Assembly (NCBI GenBank): GCA_963978545.1
Contig: OZ021732.1
Coordinates: 34,984,123 to 35,048,122, forward strand
DNA length: 64,000 nucleotides
Direction: 5' to 3'
Source: Linyphia triangularis
Taxonomy: Eukaryota > Arthropoda > Arachnida > Araneae > Linyphiidae
Shown: positions 38,162-51,744 of the stretch, one piece after another
Layout of the letters: every line of letters begins with the position of its first letter
How positions within the stretch are numbered: the stretch's first letter is position 1
The notes under the pieces: generated by a model
What the model was told of the DNA's origin: nothing
What the model saw: only the letters and a program-made list of their open reading frames with translations
Database searches by the model: none
Program-made: the position numbers and the translations under genes

Positions 38162-40246
38162 GTAACTTAATATTTGTTTTTAATAATGAAGTATTGTTAT
38201 AAGTACCTTTCTTCTTGAAAAGTGTAGTGTATAAACGTTTATAGTTGTAAAATTCTAAATGTACAAATTCACAAAAAGTTAGTGTCAAAATTTCTAGCCT
38301 CACAAGTTATGCTAAAATAGAATTAAAAAAAAAAGTATGAAGAAAAGAGTTTTGTAGTGTGACTGAAAGTTGTGTGACATTATGCCTCCCCCCCCCCCCC
38401 ACATCTTAAACATAGTTAAAGCCTATATCTTTGCGCAAAACGAAAATAATTTCAAATGGGATATTTTTTTATTTTTTTTTCAAATCATATATCCTATATC
38501 CCAGCAAGTGACTTTAGACAACGAATTTGCATAAAATATTTTCTAACTAAAAATCAAAGTTGGGGCAAAATATCATCAGGCCATGTAATGTAATTACAAT
38601 GGAATACTTGAGAGATTGACTTCATTGAATAGAAAATGAATAATCAGAGCTAAGATTATTTGACAAATACTCGCAAATATAAAAGCACAAACTACGAAGG
38701 AAATTTTGAGAATTGTTACAGGGTGTATAAAATAATTCTTAAAAACACCAACAATGAATAGTTTACATCACAACTGCTATGTTGCAGCAGGGACTAAGAA
38801 CTAAGACTTTTAACCTGCAACCCTTGTGAAATCCATCTCCAGTCTCTATGTGATATTTTATGTACAATTCTAGTACATTATCACTGTGAAAATTACAAGA
38901 TTTTATAAGGTATTAAAATTGTGTGTTATTGAGTTAGGCTATTTTGTTTTATTTCGAAAACCATATTACATTTAGCATTATTTATGCTTGTCCAAGTAAA
39001 TTTGTTGAGATGCTTTTCTTTTAAACTTTATTTATATGCTTTCTTATTATTTTCAGCATTGTAGTTTACAAATTTGCTCCTTCCAAATGTTATGAGCACC
39101 AAAATCTTCCAGTATGTTACCGAAATGTGGTTTATTCTTTTCGATGACCCACCAGCATAGTACATAAGTTAGTAGTTTTATTTAAATTCAAGAATATTTT
39201 TAAAAAAATAATATTATTAATCTTTTTGTAATGAGGTTGCCACTCTGCAAATAAAATTCAAATTAACTTTGCAAATTCATTAGATTTCCTTGAAGAGCAT
39301 AAATTATGTTTTTATGAAAAGTTGGTTTTCAAAATATTATTAAATAAAGACACGATTTGCGTTGATTTCTTGTGTATAACTATGAGAGAGATATATTGTA
39401 AGGATAATTTTATAAAGATGCATTTGTGTACCTTATGTATCTCAACATTGTTTTGGAAAAATGCGCAAAAATGAAAGCAAAAATTGTTTTAACACTTTTA
39501 TTTTGATGCTCAAAAGACCATATATGCTGACATTTTAAATTCAGATGGGTTTTAGCAAACAAAAGAATTGCACTCTATTATATTTTCAATTGCAAAATAT
39601 CCAAAGCAAGCGTAGTAATATCAATATTTGAAAGATCTCACATTTCAAAAACTGCTATTTGAAGCCTAGATGTCTTAAAAGCAATTCAGTTTAGAGTATA
39701 GAAAACTTAAACTATATAACTTTCAACTCTACAAAATAACGAGATTTCTTAAAATTTATATTTTTATGTCTTGATTTTATGTCTAGAGAAGACATAGTAC
39801 TTTATATATATATATATGTATACTCGACCAACTCTGTTGGGCCATGAGCCTGTTGTTGGTTTAATATTCGTATTTGCATTTGATTTCATAATTCTAATAT
39901 CCTTTAGACCCGCATAAAATAACAATTAAAAAATTTAAACTGAATGGAAAATTTAAAGATACATAAATTTTTCACTAACAGTTTTTTATTGGAAAAGCTT
40001 TGGACCATGACATTAATATCAAAGTGACGTACTTACGTTTCTTGAAGATACTTTAAATAACACTAGAAAATATACAAAAACTATTGAGTATGTGTAAAAT
40101 TATGACAATTAATGCTTTTCCATTACAGTGCATTTGTTCAGATGTGTTCCTGTTAAAATTATATAACTCCAAAGCATTTACCTTAACATCAGTATTTATC
40201 TTGTACTAAATTCTTATACTACTGGTGGTCATAAACTAAATTTTTA
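38162..40246. other. AT-rich DNA, no gene seen
   Basis: A 13-C run lies at 38388-38400. No coding block or termini. Confidence 0.6.
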
Positions 40247-41717
40247 TGTATAGCGGTATCTGCAGTTAAAACGAATGAATGAAATTGAACCAAATTTCGT
40301 ACACAGATTGTGGAAGGCAGATAAATTCTGTAGGGGGAAAAAATGTAGTAACAAAAGTTGCTGATTGGGTGGGTAGATAGTGGCGCTGTTGGAACACAAA
40401 ACGCGTAAATAATCACAGTGTTTTCAAGGAAAATGAGTGATATAGAATGTCAGTAATGGTATAGCGATAAAAAAGAACATATTACACAGTTGTGAATGAA
40501 TTCATGTGATCCATAGGAAATAATTTTTTATTCATCAACATTATGCAACATTTTCAGTATGCTGAACTTGTCTGTGTACAGCATATTGCATATGTTGAAT
40601 GACGATTTCTACAGCTAAATATAAACTGTCAGTTTGGATATTCGTTACAGCCTGTTTCACGTTCTGTTACAAGATATGTAGGTTTGTAACGCCACCAGTA
40701 TACGCAACGGATTTAATATACCTCTGTCAAAAGGTACCCAGGTGTCCAAATGTGCCCAGGGAACGGGGTGGACATTTCTTCTAAAAACATCGACAGATAA
40801 TTTTATTTTTACTGAAATGCTTGCGTAAAAGTTTCTATACTAAATGATGTACTCACAGTGCTCCATCTTGGCTCCAACAAGCTTCCCTTGGCTGCAATTG
40901 GGGAATAACAAAAGTTTGCAATATTTGACCTTATTTTATACCAATGACGATGCAGGTATAACTTATTCTAGTTGGAATCTCAATCTCATAAAAGTATGGT
41001 CCTATTATGAAAGTGATCTAAAAACATGGTTAGCTTTGAGAAATGCAATAGCATTTCTTGGATTATTGTGGATGTTCACATGCCGACAACCGATACGACA
41101 GTTCAGACTATTAGCAGACCTATTCAGACGAAAATTAACCAAATTTTCTCACAATATTTTTCAACTGATCAATTCTGACTTCCATTTGTTAAGAAACATT
41201 TGCGCGAAAGTGTAGCGCTTATCATGATGTTTGTATCATGTCCTCTGTTTGCTCTAACACCAAGCGATCCAGTTTTTTCGAATGTTATAACCATTGCTTT
41301 CAGTTTTACAGTAAGCATTGACCCATTAAGCATGTTATGAAGTCTTAGAAATTCCATAATAGCCGCCGCGCCATTATGATTTCTAGAATAGAACAGTTCT
41401 TTCCAGAAAAGCATCTTGAGGTAAGGTAGATCACACACTAATCACACATCAACGAAATGCTGACTGAACGTTCGATCTTCCTTCTTTTTTGCAGGGATGC
41501 GGGGTGCAGTTGCAACGTGCGTACTGATAATTTTGCATACACGTCTACAATATGCACATTTCCTCATGCTCACTTGACAGCAGTGCCAAAATTTCCCAAA
41601 CAGTAACTTTTGGTAGTAAATGTTTTTTTCTGTGAAGTTCTTCTCCCCATGCCTTCCACAGTCTGTAAATACATTGTGGTTTTATTTTGTTTATTCGCTC
41701 AAGTGCAGCTGTCACCA
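40247..41717 (-). mobile_element. mariner-type DNA transposon with long terminal inverted repeats
   Basis: About 1.47 kb. The left 140 bp (about 40250-40395) and the right 140 bp (about 41570-41715) are imperfect inverted copies; shared blocks include CAG-CTGTGGAAGGCA, ACAAAAGTT, TTTACTACCAAAAGTT-like and GGCGCTG/GGCACTG. Between them, on the minus strand, lies a decayed transposase (40530-41440). Outer ends are placed where similarity fades; no TA duplication could be fixed. Confidence 0.65.
40530..41440 (-). pseudogene. decayed mariner-type transposase (N-terminal helix-turn-helix and C-terminal end readable)
   Basis: The N-terminal frame 41438-41169 includes LFYSRNHNGAAAIMEFLR and, later, FEKTGSLGVRANRGHDT: the helix-turn-helix pattern of the DUF4817-type N-terminus found with mariner-like transposases in arthropods. 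The C-terminus is readable near 40690-40545 as GGVTNLHIL, then VKQAVTNIQTDSLYLAVE, interrupted by one stop. The central DDE part is not readable, with many stops and shifts. It would bind the TIRs and cut and paste the element; it is dead. The 123-codon plus-strand frame 40844-41215, the longest in the window outside the microsatellites apart from the SINE antisense frame, is antisense to it. Confidence 0.6.
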
Positions 41718-43058
<1,341 letters not shown>

Positions 43059-43601
43059 TAAGTGTGCTACAATGTTTCAAAATGTTATTCTAATAATTTC
43101 AGTGGTGTATTAACAGAAAATAATGCATTAGAATTAATTTTGTAAAAAGAGTCCCCTCCCTCCCTATTCTCCACTACAATATAATGAATCCCATGAACAA
43201 AACTCCTTTTTACATTTTTATACTCTTTACTGAAAGCCTACTAAAGTTCCATGAGTAATATTGAAAGTCAAATTAAATATGAGAACATAAGAGTACCTAT
43301 TAAATACCAATAAAAGTAGTATATGGTAGTAAGTAATATTTTCTTATGATATTTAATACATTCCCATCAATAAAGATCAGTATCTAGGGGTAAGAAGAGT
43401 TTTGGTCTTGAGAAGCAAGATGTTAAATTTACTCAAAATGGCTTTTCGTGTATTCTTAAACCTATCCCGTGATCTGTAGTTCACGTCCACGAAAAGTTTA
43501 TAAATGGCCCATTGATCTGCGAAATGATTACATTAGTAGAATTTCAACGCAATACTTAGAGTACTTCAGTATATTAAATGAATTGTATATGCAATAAATT
43601 A
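43059..43601. other. AT-rich spacer
   Basis: No gene. CTTTTCGTG at 43442 and CACGAAAAG at 43489 form a short inverted pair. Confidence 0.55.
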
Positions 43602-43628
43602 CAAAAAAAAAAAAAAAAAAAAAAAAAA
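43602..43628. repeat. poly(A) tract
   Basis: Twenty-seven A in a row, 28 bp before the TTTA array. Confidence 0.95.
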
Positions 43629-43655
43629 CGAGTATGAGGCAGATTCAGAGTATTT

Positions 43656-43770
<115 letters not shown>

Positions 43771-44219
43771 TCGGTCAACTAGTGCTTCATTACAAAGAGA
43801 TAGTTTATTGAACAAAGAATTAGTTACATAGAAAAAAAGATATTGTTTGAATTATAGAACATTAAGAATGAGAAAGTAACTTAAATTATCTTTTACAATG
43901 TGTCCGAAAATCCCACTAGTTTCACACCAAAAAATGAAACACATTTGAGTATTATTTTTGTTATTTTCGTGATTTTAACCTACTTTATTTCTTATAATAT
44001 AAAATATTTTTTGCTATTCTATGGAAACAACATTAGAAACAACATGAAATGGGTAAACATGGAACCCATAAATAATTAAAAAAAAAAAAATTAAAAAAAA
44101 AAAAAAACATGCGTTGTTATAAACTTTTTTAGAATTCCATGCTTTGTATTCTCTGGAATTTAAGTGCTTATCTGTATAAGTATAATCTTAACTAGTAGAA
44201 AATTAGACTTCCAAAATGT
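43771..44219. other. AT-rich spacer
   Basis: No gene. A-rich runs at 44077-44107. Confidence 0.6.
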
Positions 44220-44350
44220 ATATGGGTTAGTGTAGGGGAGGGACGGCCGCTGATATAATTAACTGCGGATGCATTAAATGGTTTTAACGGCAACCATATT
44301 AACGGTGTACGAATGGTTCTGATTATAAGGATGTTCGTAGGCACACTTAT
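44220..44350. promoter_or_regulatory. candidate regulatory island upstream of a TATA/initiator pair
   Basis: A compositional island with GGACGGCCGC, TATAATTAACTGCGG, TTAACGG-twice and GATTATAAGG words, free of open frames and repeats. It sits 60-190 bp upstream of the TATA box at 44411. Confidence 0.25.
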
Positions 44351-44410
44351 TCTGATTGTAGGTTTTAAATCGATTGGAAATGTATTTTAATTAAAACAAT
44401 TGTTTTAAAC

Positions 44411-44446
44411 TATAAAAGGAGAAATGCCATTACAAATAAGCAGTTG
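44411..44446 (+). promoter_or_regulatory. candidate core promoter: TATA box plus initiator-like CAGTT
   Basis: TATAAAAGG at 44411-44419 and CAGTTG at 44441, a spacing of 30 bp, typical of an arthropod TATA-Inr promoter. The downstream sequence has only a 14-codon ATG frame (44447), then the Tc1 element at 44667, so any transcript would be non-coding or spliced to a distant exon. The sequence match is good; function is inferred. Confidence 0.3.
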
Positions 44447-44666
44447 ATGAATCAGAAGCAATATTCACTTGAACATATTTTACACAAATAATTTTATATT
44501 TAAATTTAATGTTTGGCGATATTTTATTTGTTCGCCTGAATTGAATGTTGAAATGGAAGTCATTTAGAAGTTTGTTTAACGATATAAATTCATAATTTTT
44601 TTTTGAGCAAATACGTTGCCGAATTGTTTAATATATGTATTTGCTAATGTATGTACGTCGTATGTA

Positions 44667-46120
44667 CACTGCGTTGCAAAAGCTTAGACAATGTCGTCAT
44701 TCGGCTTTAAAATTTAGAATTGTGATAGTAGAATTACAAAAGTCTGTAAATGTATTTAAAAACTCTTTAAAAATCTATAATCAAAACAAAGTAGTTTGAT
44801 TTTCTTGCAAAAGTAAAGACACAGTCACGAGTTTCTGCAAATTTTTGTTTGCATATGCAAATTTAAAAGAGATGACGTAACAGACTTCACATATTTAAAT
44901 TCTGGAAACACTTCGTAATCGAGATGCCATGGACTAAAAAATTCAAACGGATGAGCTTATGCAAATTTGACACTTGAAAGCTGAAGGTAAGCTAGTTTTG
45001 TAAATTTCGGCTCTTACTAATCGACACATGACTTCTATCTATCGAGTTTTATCTAATGAATGCAAATACAAAGAAAAACTCAGATCTGACAGGCCGTGTG
45101 TGCCTTATAAACCCGATAATAGACAGATTCAAAGACTGTTGAGTGTCCAACAAATCACTGTTCGTGAATTTCAAAAGTCATTAGAATTTTCAATATCAAA
45201 GTATATGACTCGTAGACGAGTTTTGGAAACATAAAAAATGATTTATTACAAATTGAAAAAGATACCAGCTCTGAAACCCCATCGTAAGTTACAGAGAATG
45301 TTGTGGCGTCGATATCATATGTTATATGGACCAAAATGGCAATCAGTAGTACTTAGGCATGAAAAAAATGGAATCTGCTTAGTCTAGATGACCGGACATC
45401 GTCTGGCATGACTTGCGGAAGGAACCTTATCATTTTTTAGTCCCAGACAAGATGGTGGCTCGGTGATGGTTTGAACTGCCTTTTGCTGCAATGTACAAGT
45501 GTCTTTGCACTCTACCAGTGGTCATCAAACGTTACAGTATCACACAAAGACATTGGAGGATAACCTGATGCCATTTTCTGAGCTTCAAGGAGGACCTTCA
45601 TGGAAATTTCAGCAAGACAGTGCTTCGATCCACACTGTAAACAATACAAATGTCTGATTTAATTCTCAGAATTTAAAAGTTCTCGACTGGCTAGCGTGGT
45701 GCCCAGGTCATAACACAAAAGAGAATCTTTGGGGTATCATGTGTCACAAAGTTTACAACAATCTTAGATAATAATCTTCTATAAATGAACCCAAGAGATC
45801 CATAGAGGATATATAGTACCAAATAGAGCCCCAAACATGCAAAATTTAATTTCTTCGATGGAAACTCATACTTATGAACTAATCTGCAAGAATTGATCCA
45901 ATATTAAGTTTTAAATCATGTTTATTTTAATTTCATTTCATTTTTGTGGAAACTTTTGTTACCAATTAATAACTTGAAATATGTACAATTAACTTTTATA
46001 GTTATAAACATTGCAAAATCTACATTGCATATTACCCTGAATATGTATTACAAAAATTGATTAAATTTATATTGAAATCTGTGTCAATTTGTTCATTTTC
46101 TAAACTTTTACATCGCAGTG
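44667..46120 (+). mobile_element. complete Tc1-like transposon (1454 bp) with TIRs and TA duplication
   Basis: TIRs CACTGCGTTGCAAAAGCTTA and (from the right end) CACTGCGATGTAAAAGTTTA, about 25 bp similar, flanked by TA at 44665-44666 and 46121-46122. Length and TIR type are normal for Tc1 elements with a single transposase gene. The transposase (44922-45894) is inactivated, so the copy is an immobile fossil, although its ends could still be recognised by an active relative. Confidence 0.9.
44922..45894 (+). pseudogene. Tc1-type DD34E transposase, inactivated
   Basis: The start MPWTKKF at 44922 soon goes out of frame. The paired DNA-binding region is readable at 45028-45234 (SIYRVLSNECKYKEKLRSDR, then a helix-turn-helix with ITVREFQKS). 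The catalytic domain follows with shifts: the position of the first Asp reads His (CAT, 45358-45360, in a VLRHEKK context where Tc1 members have SDEKK); the second Asp is intact (QQDSA, GAC 45616-45618); the Glu is intact (KENLWG, GAG 45721-45723), exactly 34 residues on, which gives DD34E. GGSVMVW-like residues lie near 45450. Stops occur, one at about 45655. It cut and pasted the element between TA sites; loss of one catalytic residue plus frame breaks make it dead. Confidence 0.85.
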
Positions 46121-46199
46121 TATGTATGCATGTATGTAGAAAAATATGAATGTACTTTATCTATTCATCTACCATCCATCCACGTATTTATATATTTAA

Positions 46200-46837
46200 C
46201 ACTAGAAAGACGGGAGCTTAGTATATACCTATATTGCCTGAAAGCAGTCAAAATGACTGCATTGTGAAAAAATAACTAATGCGCAAAGAAATTTGTTTAA
46301 CAGTAATTTTTAATATATTTTATATCACTTACAGTCATATAACAAGTTATTAATAAATATTAACAATAAAAAAAAATGTACAATTACAGTATGAGATCAT
46401 ACACTCAGTGATCCTCCTTCCCATCTGAATTACGTTACAGCGCGTTCAAAGGGAACAAAGCGCGTGGCATAAGAGATTCGAATAACAAGTACGAATAACA
46501 ATAACAATAACTTTAGTTATTGAACAACTGCAACTTATCAAGTATATGTCGAAATCGACAATTTATCATGAACTTGTATGTTATCATGTTATTCCAATCC
46601 AGATCCGAACTGGTCTTTTCCAAGCAGTCAAAATGACTGCTTTTCGGCAATATAGGTATAACACATATATATACCGTAAGTGAAGGAGGGGGGGGGGCAA
46701 CAACAATGATTAATTAACCCATTTATATGTTGTAGAAAAAGTCACAAAATTATAAGAAGCTGTGTCATTATTTAAATAATTATTTTTTTAATTGAAATTC
46801 AAAAGCAGTCAAAATGACTTGCTTAGGCAATCTAGTG
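46200..46837. mobile_element. piggyBac-type non-autonomous element flanked by TTAA
   Basis: 638 bp between TTAA at 46196-46199 and 46838-46841, with ends CACTAGAAAGACGGG and (from the right) CACTAGATTGCC. TTAA duplication and C-rich short TIRs are the piggyBac signature. GCAGTCAAAATGACTGC occurs at 46244-46260 and 46624-46640, and with one extra base at 46805-46822; around the first two, about 37 bp (TATACCTATATTGCC-AAGCAGTCA) form an inner inverted repeat. No transposase frame is present, so it would need an active piggyBac enzyme. It lies only 80 bp from the Tc1 element. Confidence 0.8.
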
Positions 46838-46841
46838 TTAA

Positions 46842-47220
46842 AGTCCCACTTATAAATTTGTTGGATATTTTTTGTGTTGATTTCCCACTTTCCCATTTCT
46901 TAATTCGGACTCCTGTACTCTTTTACTTACAAAGATCCTTCAAAATATTATGCCCCTCTGTAACCCATAAATACTGATATTCTATTTTATTATATACATC
47001 TAAAATTATTTATTTTAATAACTACCAAACAGTACTATGATTTATAAGAAATACGCTTTCATATTTCACAAATACCTTACCCATTTCTACTGAAAAGGTA
47101 AACATAATATTTTTTTATTATTCTTGGAAAAAACTTTTTGGTTTCAGAAATGTTACTAAATGTTTCTATATCTGCCAAAATTGCCTCCTTTTTACTTTCT
47201 GCTGAAAGTAAAATACACAC
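46842..47220. other. AT-rich spacer
   Basis: No gene seen. Confidence 0.6.
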
Positions 47221-47665
47221 AATTTAATGTTTCTGTTATCGGCAATGTATAAAATCCTGTATTCTGTAGAATGTCTTGACATTCTATAGAAAGCCAAATG
47301 GCAATGTAGGGAAGCCAACATTTTATGTAGAATGCCAAATGACAAATAGGCAAAGTAGAAAATACACATCGCAGGTATGCTTCCAATTATAGAGGCGGTT
47401 TCGGGTCCCATTGGCAATGTTCTTCCTTGGCGTTAAAATAAATCGCAAAGGAAATAGATACGCCAAAGGGACTTATGCTTACAGTAAATATTTATTTAAC
47501 ATTAATAATATGATTCTGAATGCAAACAAAATACTAAAAACAAAGTAATAAATTGCAGTTTATATTAAATAGTATTAAATGGTATAGATGTGAAAGGATT
47601 GCAAATGATATAAATATTACCAAAGAAATAAAATTATGATTGAAAATCATTAATATTTGCATAAA

Positions 47666-47700
<35 letters not shown>

Positions 47701-48452
47701 CTAAGAGTAATTTGTTTACTTTTTGTTCAATATAAATTTTTTTGGTATAAAAATTAATGCAAAAAAAAAAAAATTAAGAGTACTATCAAACAATAATTGC
47801 CATTTAGTTAAATAGCATGGACGGGAACAGATTGTAAATAGCAAAAATATTCCCAATTGAATTAAATCTTTCAAATATACTTTATTAATGAACTTCTTCC
47901 CAAAAATTTCATTGCCCCCCCACTAAGAGAAAAACATTTTTTTTTCTTAAAACGTCATTATTTTATTTTTATTTTATATATAATTTATTTATACTTTGTC
48001 TAGGCATTGTATATCGACTGCCAAATGCTATTTAGGTAAAAAAAGGAAAAAAGTAAAGATAAGTGCTTTATTCTACCATATTTCTAGCTTTGTGTTTCTT
48101 TGCAAATTGCTTAGTATTAAAATAGTACGCAAGATTCTATTATACAAACAAAATACTAAAATTGTACAATCTTTCATGTTATTTTAATATAAATCACCCC
48201 CAATCGAAAAGATACACAATGCTAGGAACAGATTTTCTTGGATAGAGCATTTAACATGATTGTTTTTTTTTTTTTTTTTTTTTTTATACTTTCTTTAAAT
48301 AGCATTTGACAATCAATAGAATGGCTAGATATTATACACAAAAGATAGGCACAGTATAAAATAATTCTACTACTTTCATACTTTGCCTAGAAATGTCAGG
48401 CATTCTACAGAATTCCGGTATTTCAAACTTTTCCGGCAACATTTCAAATATT
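47221..48452. repeat. element with inverted ends, class unknown
   Basis: The left end (47235-47300) and the inverted right end (48370-48452) share TGTT-CCGG/CGGCAA, then ATTCTGTAGAATG, then TGACATT. The left end contains the palindrome TAGAATGTCTTGACATTCTA. Variants of GCCAAATG and GGCA-TGTA recur inside (near 47325, 48003, 48020). T runs lie at 47670-47698 and 48261-48285. No coding frame; frames 47166-47417 and 47192-47386 (minus) overlap and are by-products. Confidence 0.45.
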
Positions 48453-50719
48453 GTACACGCTCACAAAAGGTAATCTATGTATACTCTATTATAACAACCT
48501 ATGTAATATGTGTCATTCTGTCTTTTCAAGACAATCTTTGAAACTACTAAACCAATTTTTATCGTGTTCGAACAGGTGTGGCGAATCTCGTGTATTACAG
48601 ATTATAAGCTATAGCCTTCAGAACTGTAATGTAGTTCAAAGATATCGAAATTCTGTTTTATTATAAAATTAATGATCTGTTAAGCAAACCAGTAATGAAT
48701 TGTATTTAATGCCTTTTTTAAGACAGGGTTCTTTCAAATAGCAACATAATAACATACTTCTGACCAATCATAATGTCCCTTTAGAAATAAATTCGCGTAT
48801 CCACATTCCATTCGCCAATCACAATGCGTATTTCTTTCCCCCCACAAACATAACACTGATGGTGACGTATCTATGCGTAAGTTCTAATAATCAGTAGTAA
48901 GTTCCTGATGATCGATTGAATAAGCTTTGTACTTTATTCTTCTGGTTATCGGGGGCAGGAAAAAATATGCAATCAAACTTTATTACAACATGTCGCTCGC
49001 TAGTAGTCAAGACATTAATATAAAGATATTTATTTGATTGTATCAGTAATTTATTCACGAAATTCTGGCTATTTATTCTTGCCAATTCAAAGTTTAACAC
49101 AAACGAATACCCCTTATAATTTTTTTAGCAAGTTAATGGCGTTGAAGTGTCCATTTGTTTCCTAACTGCCATTACAGCCACTCTGCATTGTTTAATTATA
49201 GAATAATTGATTTGGGAATAGTGTCTTCAATACAACAATCTTTGAATTACAAGGGCAATGTATTAAGGTTAAGATTATTATTGAATTAAGGTTTTGTTCA
49301 TTGCTGATGTGATCAACATATGCTTTGGGGGTTAACAGTCATTGGGTGGTGATGAGCTTCCATTTTTACGACCCTCGGAGTGGATACAAAAGCTTCGATT
49401 CCAATGGAGGAAGTCAGAGCTTGACGGCGTTATATGATAGACGTCTGAGTTAAGTGCAAGGTAGTTCAACCCAATGTTCACTCCCCCGCAGGAAGGGTTA
49501 AGAATTTTAATCATTGAAATTAATTTATTCGAAATTCAAACTAATAAAAAATACTCTTCTGCAGGACGAGATTTTCACGCTTAAATTCTAGCTCTGGTTT
49601 AATAATGGTGCTTAGTACAGTAGTAAATTTGAGTTTTGCTAAGATAAGAAAAACATTACTGAGTCATTAGTATACACACATTATACCATTATACATTGAT
49701 ATTTAAACCATACCTCATGAATCCCGGTTAACGTTGAACTAGATGGTGCCTTTAATGAGATTGGAGCAAAAAAGTTTTATCTATACAGACAGTAATGTGA
49801 ATGATTTTCTCTAATATATGAGGCGTTGCGGATACGAAGCACAAACTCAACAAAAGTTGGTCAGAAAAACACGTTTGAAAAGTTGTCCATGTATTGATTT
49901 TCCCATACTTGGTATCATTCTCTTGGTATTTTGAAAGGGAAAGAAGAGCGAACTAAACAGGAAAATTATATCTGTAGAATATGTGAAGAATCTAGAATCG
50001 GATGGCGGACAAAAATTCCTTGACCCGATGTTGGGTTTGCCCTTCGCATATGCAACGACTCACATTTTAAACCCATTTTTTACCAGTTTTACATCGGTTG
50101 ATCGATAATTGCAAAAAGAATGTATTTGCATGTTATTTTTCCAAATTTTATAAGCGTAAAAATAGCAAATATTTATGCATTTAAACTAAAAATTCGAATT
50201 TGATCCAAAGCATTTGTAGATAAAAATATTTTTGTAGCAATACAAAAATATTGAGATTTAAAAAAAAATTCTGTATAAAAATCGAGACAAAAATATCGAG
50301 AATTTATGATTTTTTTAAATACTTTTTAACAAATATTATTAAAGGGATAAGTGGGTTCAACTGATTTGTAACTAAATAATGTTAAAATTGTTTGTTTTAA
50401 AGTCCATTTGTCAAATACTATTCAATTTAAATACTACTTTTTTTATACATTCAAAGAACTCCTTTGCAAATATTACTACATGCATTTATAGCTTCAAGGC
50501 CCGGGCACTAAAATTCTAAGACTTTTATAGCATACAATTTTTTATCCAATTGTTTTATGCATAAATCCGTGATTAAAATGTTTATTACTATCTGGTTATT
50601 TGATTTGCAAAGTTTTAAGCCAAATGAACCAGTAGTTAAAAAAAAAAAAAAAACTATTTTTTTTTAGTAAAAACATGTCTCAAGAAAACAAGGATTCAGT
50701 AAAAAATTATAAATGTAAG
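48453..50719. other. mixed DNA, no supportable gene
   Basis: 48740-48900 carries two CCAATCA-AATG words about 45 bp apart. 49141-49510 is a GC-richer island with CCATTTGTTT, TTGTTTAATTATAG and CAATCTTTGAA words, which could be regulatory. Frames 48451-48666, 48891-49100 and 49332-49514 show no domain. Confidence 0.45.
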
Positions 50720-50845
50720 TATAATGTAATATATGTAATGCATTCTATACAAATATAATGTAATATATGTAATGCATTCGATACAAATATAATGTAATAT
50801 ATGTAATGCATTCGATACAAGTATAATGTAATATATGTAATGCAG
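50720..50845. repeat. 34-bp tandem repeat, four copies
   Basis: TATAATGTAATATATGTAAT followed by GCATTC-ATACAA- repeats at 50720, 50754, 50788 and 50822, nearly identical; the last is cut short. A small minisatellite. Confidence 0.97.
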
Positions 50846-51744
50846 TATAAAAAAAATTAAAAAACTAAATAAATAAAATAGTATAGCTAAAATAAATATG
50901 TCCCCTCTACTGAAACAAAAAATGTATACAGTTTTAGATGATACAAAAATTAAAAAAATATGTATTTTTTAATCCTCTTTGTGCCTACTCCGTTAAATGT
51001 TTTAGTTTAATGTATAGCAGAATAATATAGCTTTATTTTTTTAAATATATGTGTTTCGTGAATAAGTAACCATAAATAATAACAATAACTAACCGTAATC
51101 AATAGTTTTGATTTTTGAAACAACAACTTTTATTGGAACAAATTATTTAAAAAACAGTATAATTATAAATTTAATTGGAAGTAGTATTTATTTATAAAGA
51201 CAACCATTTCATAGTTGAAGTACTAACAATTTTATATGGAAATACTTAATTATTTATGCAAATTCGAAATCATCGTTAAGTATCTGCCAATTCCATCTTT
51301 GAAAACTCCTTTTCTTAATTTGCTTTCAAAACATTGCGAATTAAGTTTTTAAATATAAATATTTCAATTTAATATTAGTAACAATTTTAAGTAATGAAGT
51401 ATATATATTCTACAAAAATACTAAAGCTTGTTTTCTAAAAAGATAATTTCATATGCTAAAATATATAAATTTCTACAGAAAAGAAAATTCAGCAAGGAAT
51501 TTCCAAATCATTAAATCTGTAGATTTCTATAGAAAAATTAAACATAAATATTTAAAAAAAACTTTTCTCCCTAGAAAATCTATTAATAGAAATCCACATT
51601 AAAAAACTAGAAATTCTCCAATAATTTCTAAAGAAATAGGCATCTAGAATTTTTGGGAATTTTCTGTAGAAGTTTCTAGTTGGGATTTAATAAAAATATG
51701 TCAATTGGCTGTCAGTTGATGGAAATTTCCTTCAACTGCAAGGT
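50846..51744. other. AT-rich spacer
   Basis: Nothing recognised. 51400-51670 has many short inverted AGAAATTTCT/TCTAGA words, possibly a decayed inverted repeat. Confidence 0.5.

Noticed and set aside
40844..41215. 123-codon plus-strand open frame
   Set aside because: It runs antisense through the decayed mariner transposase, whose N- and C-terminal motifs are readable on the minus strand.
50720..50845. Regular 34-bp repeats resembling a CRISPR array
   Set aside because: The units are directly adjacent with no unique spacers, and the genome is eukaryotic.
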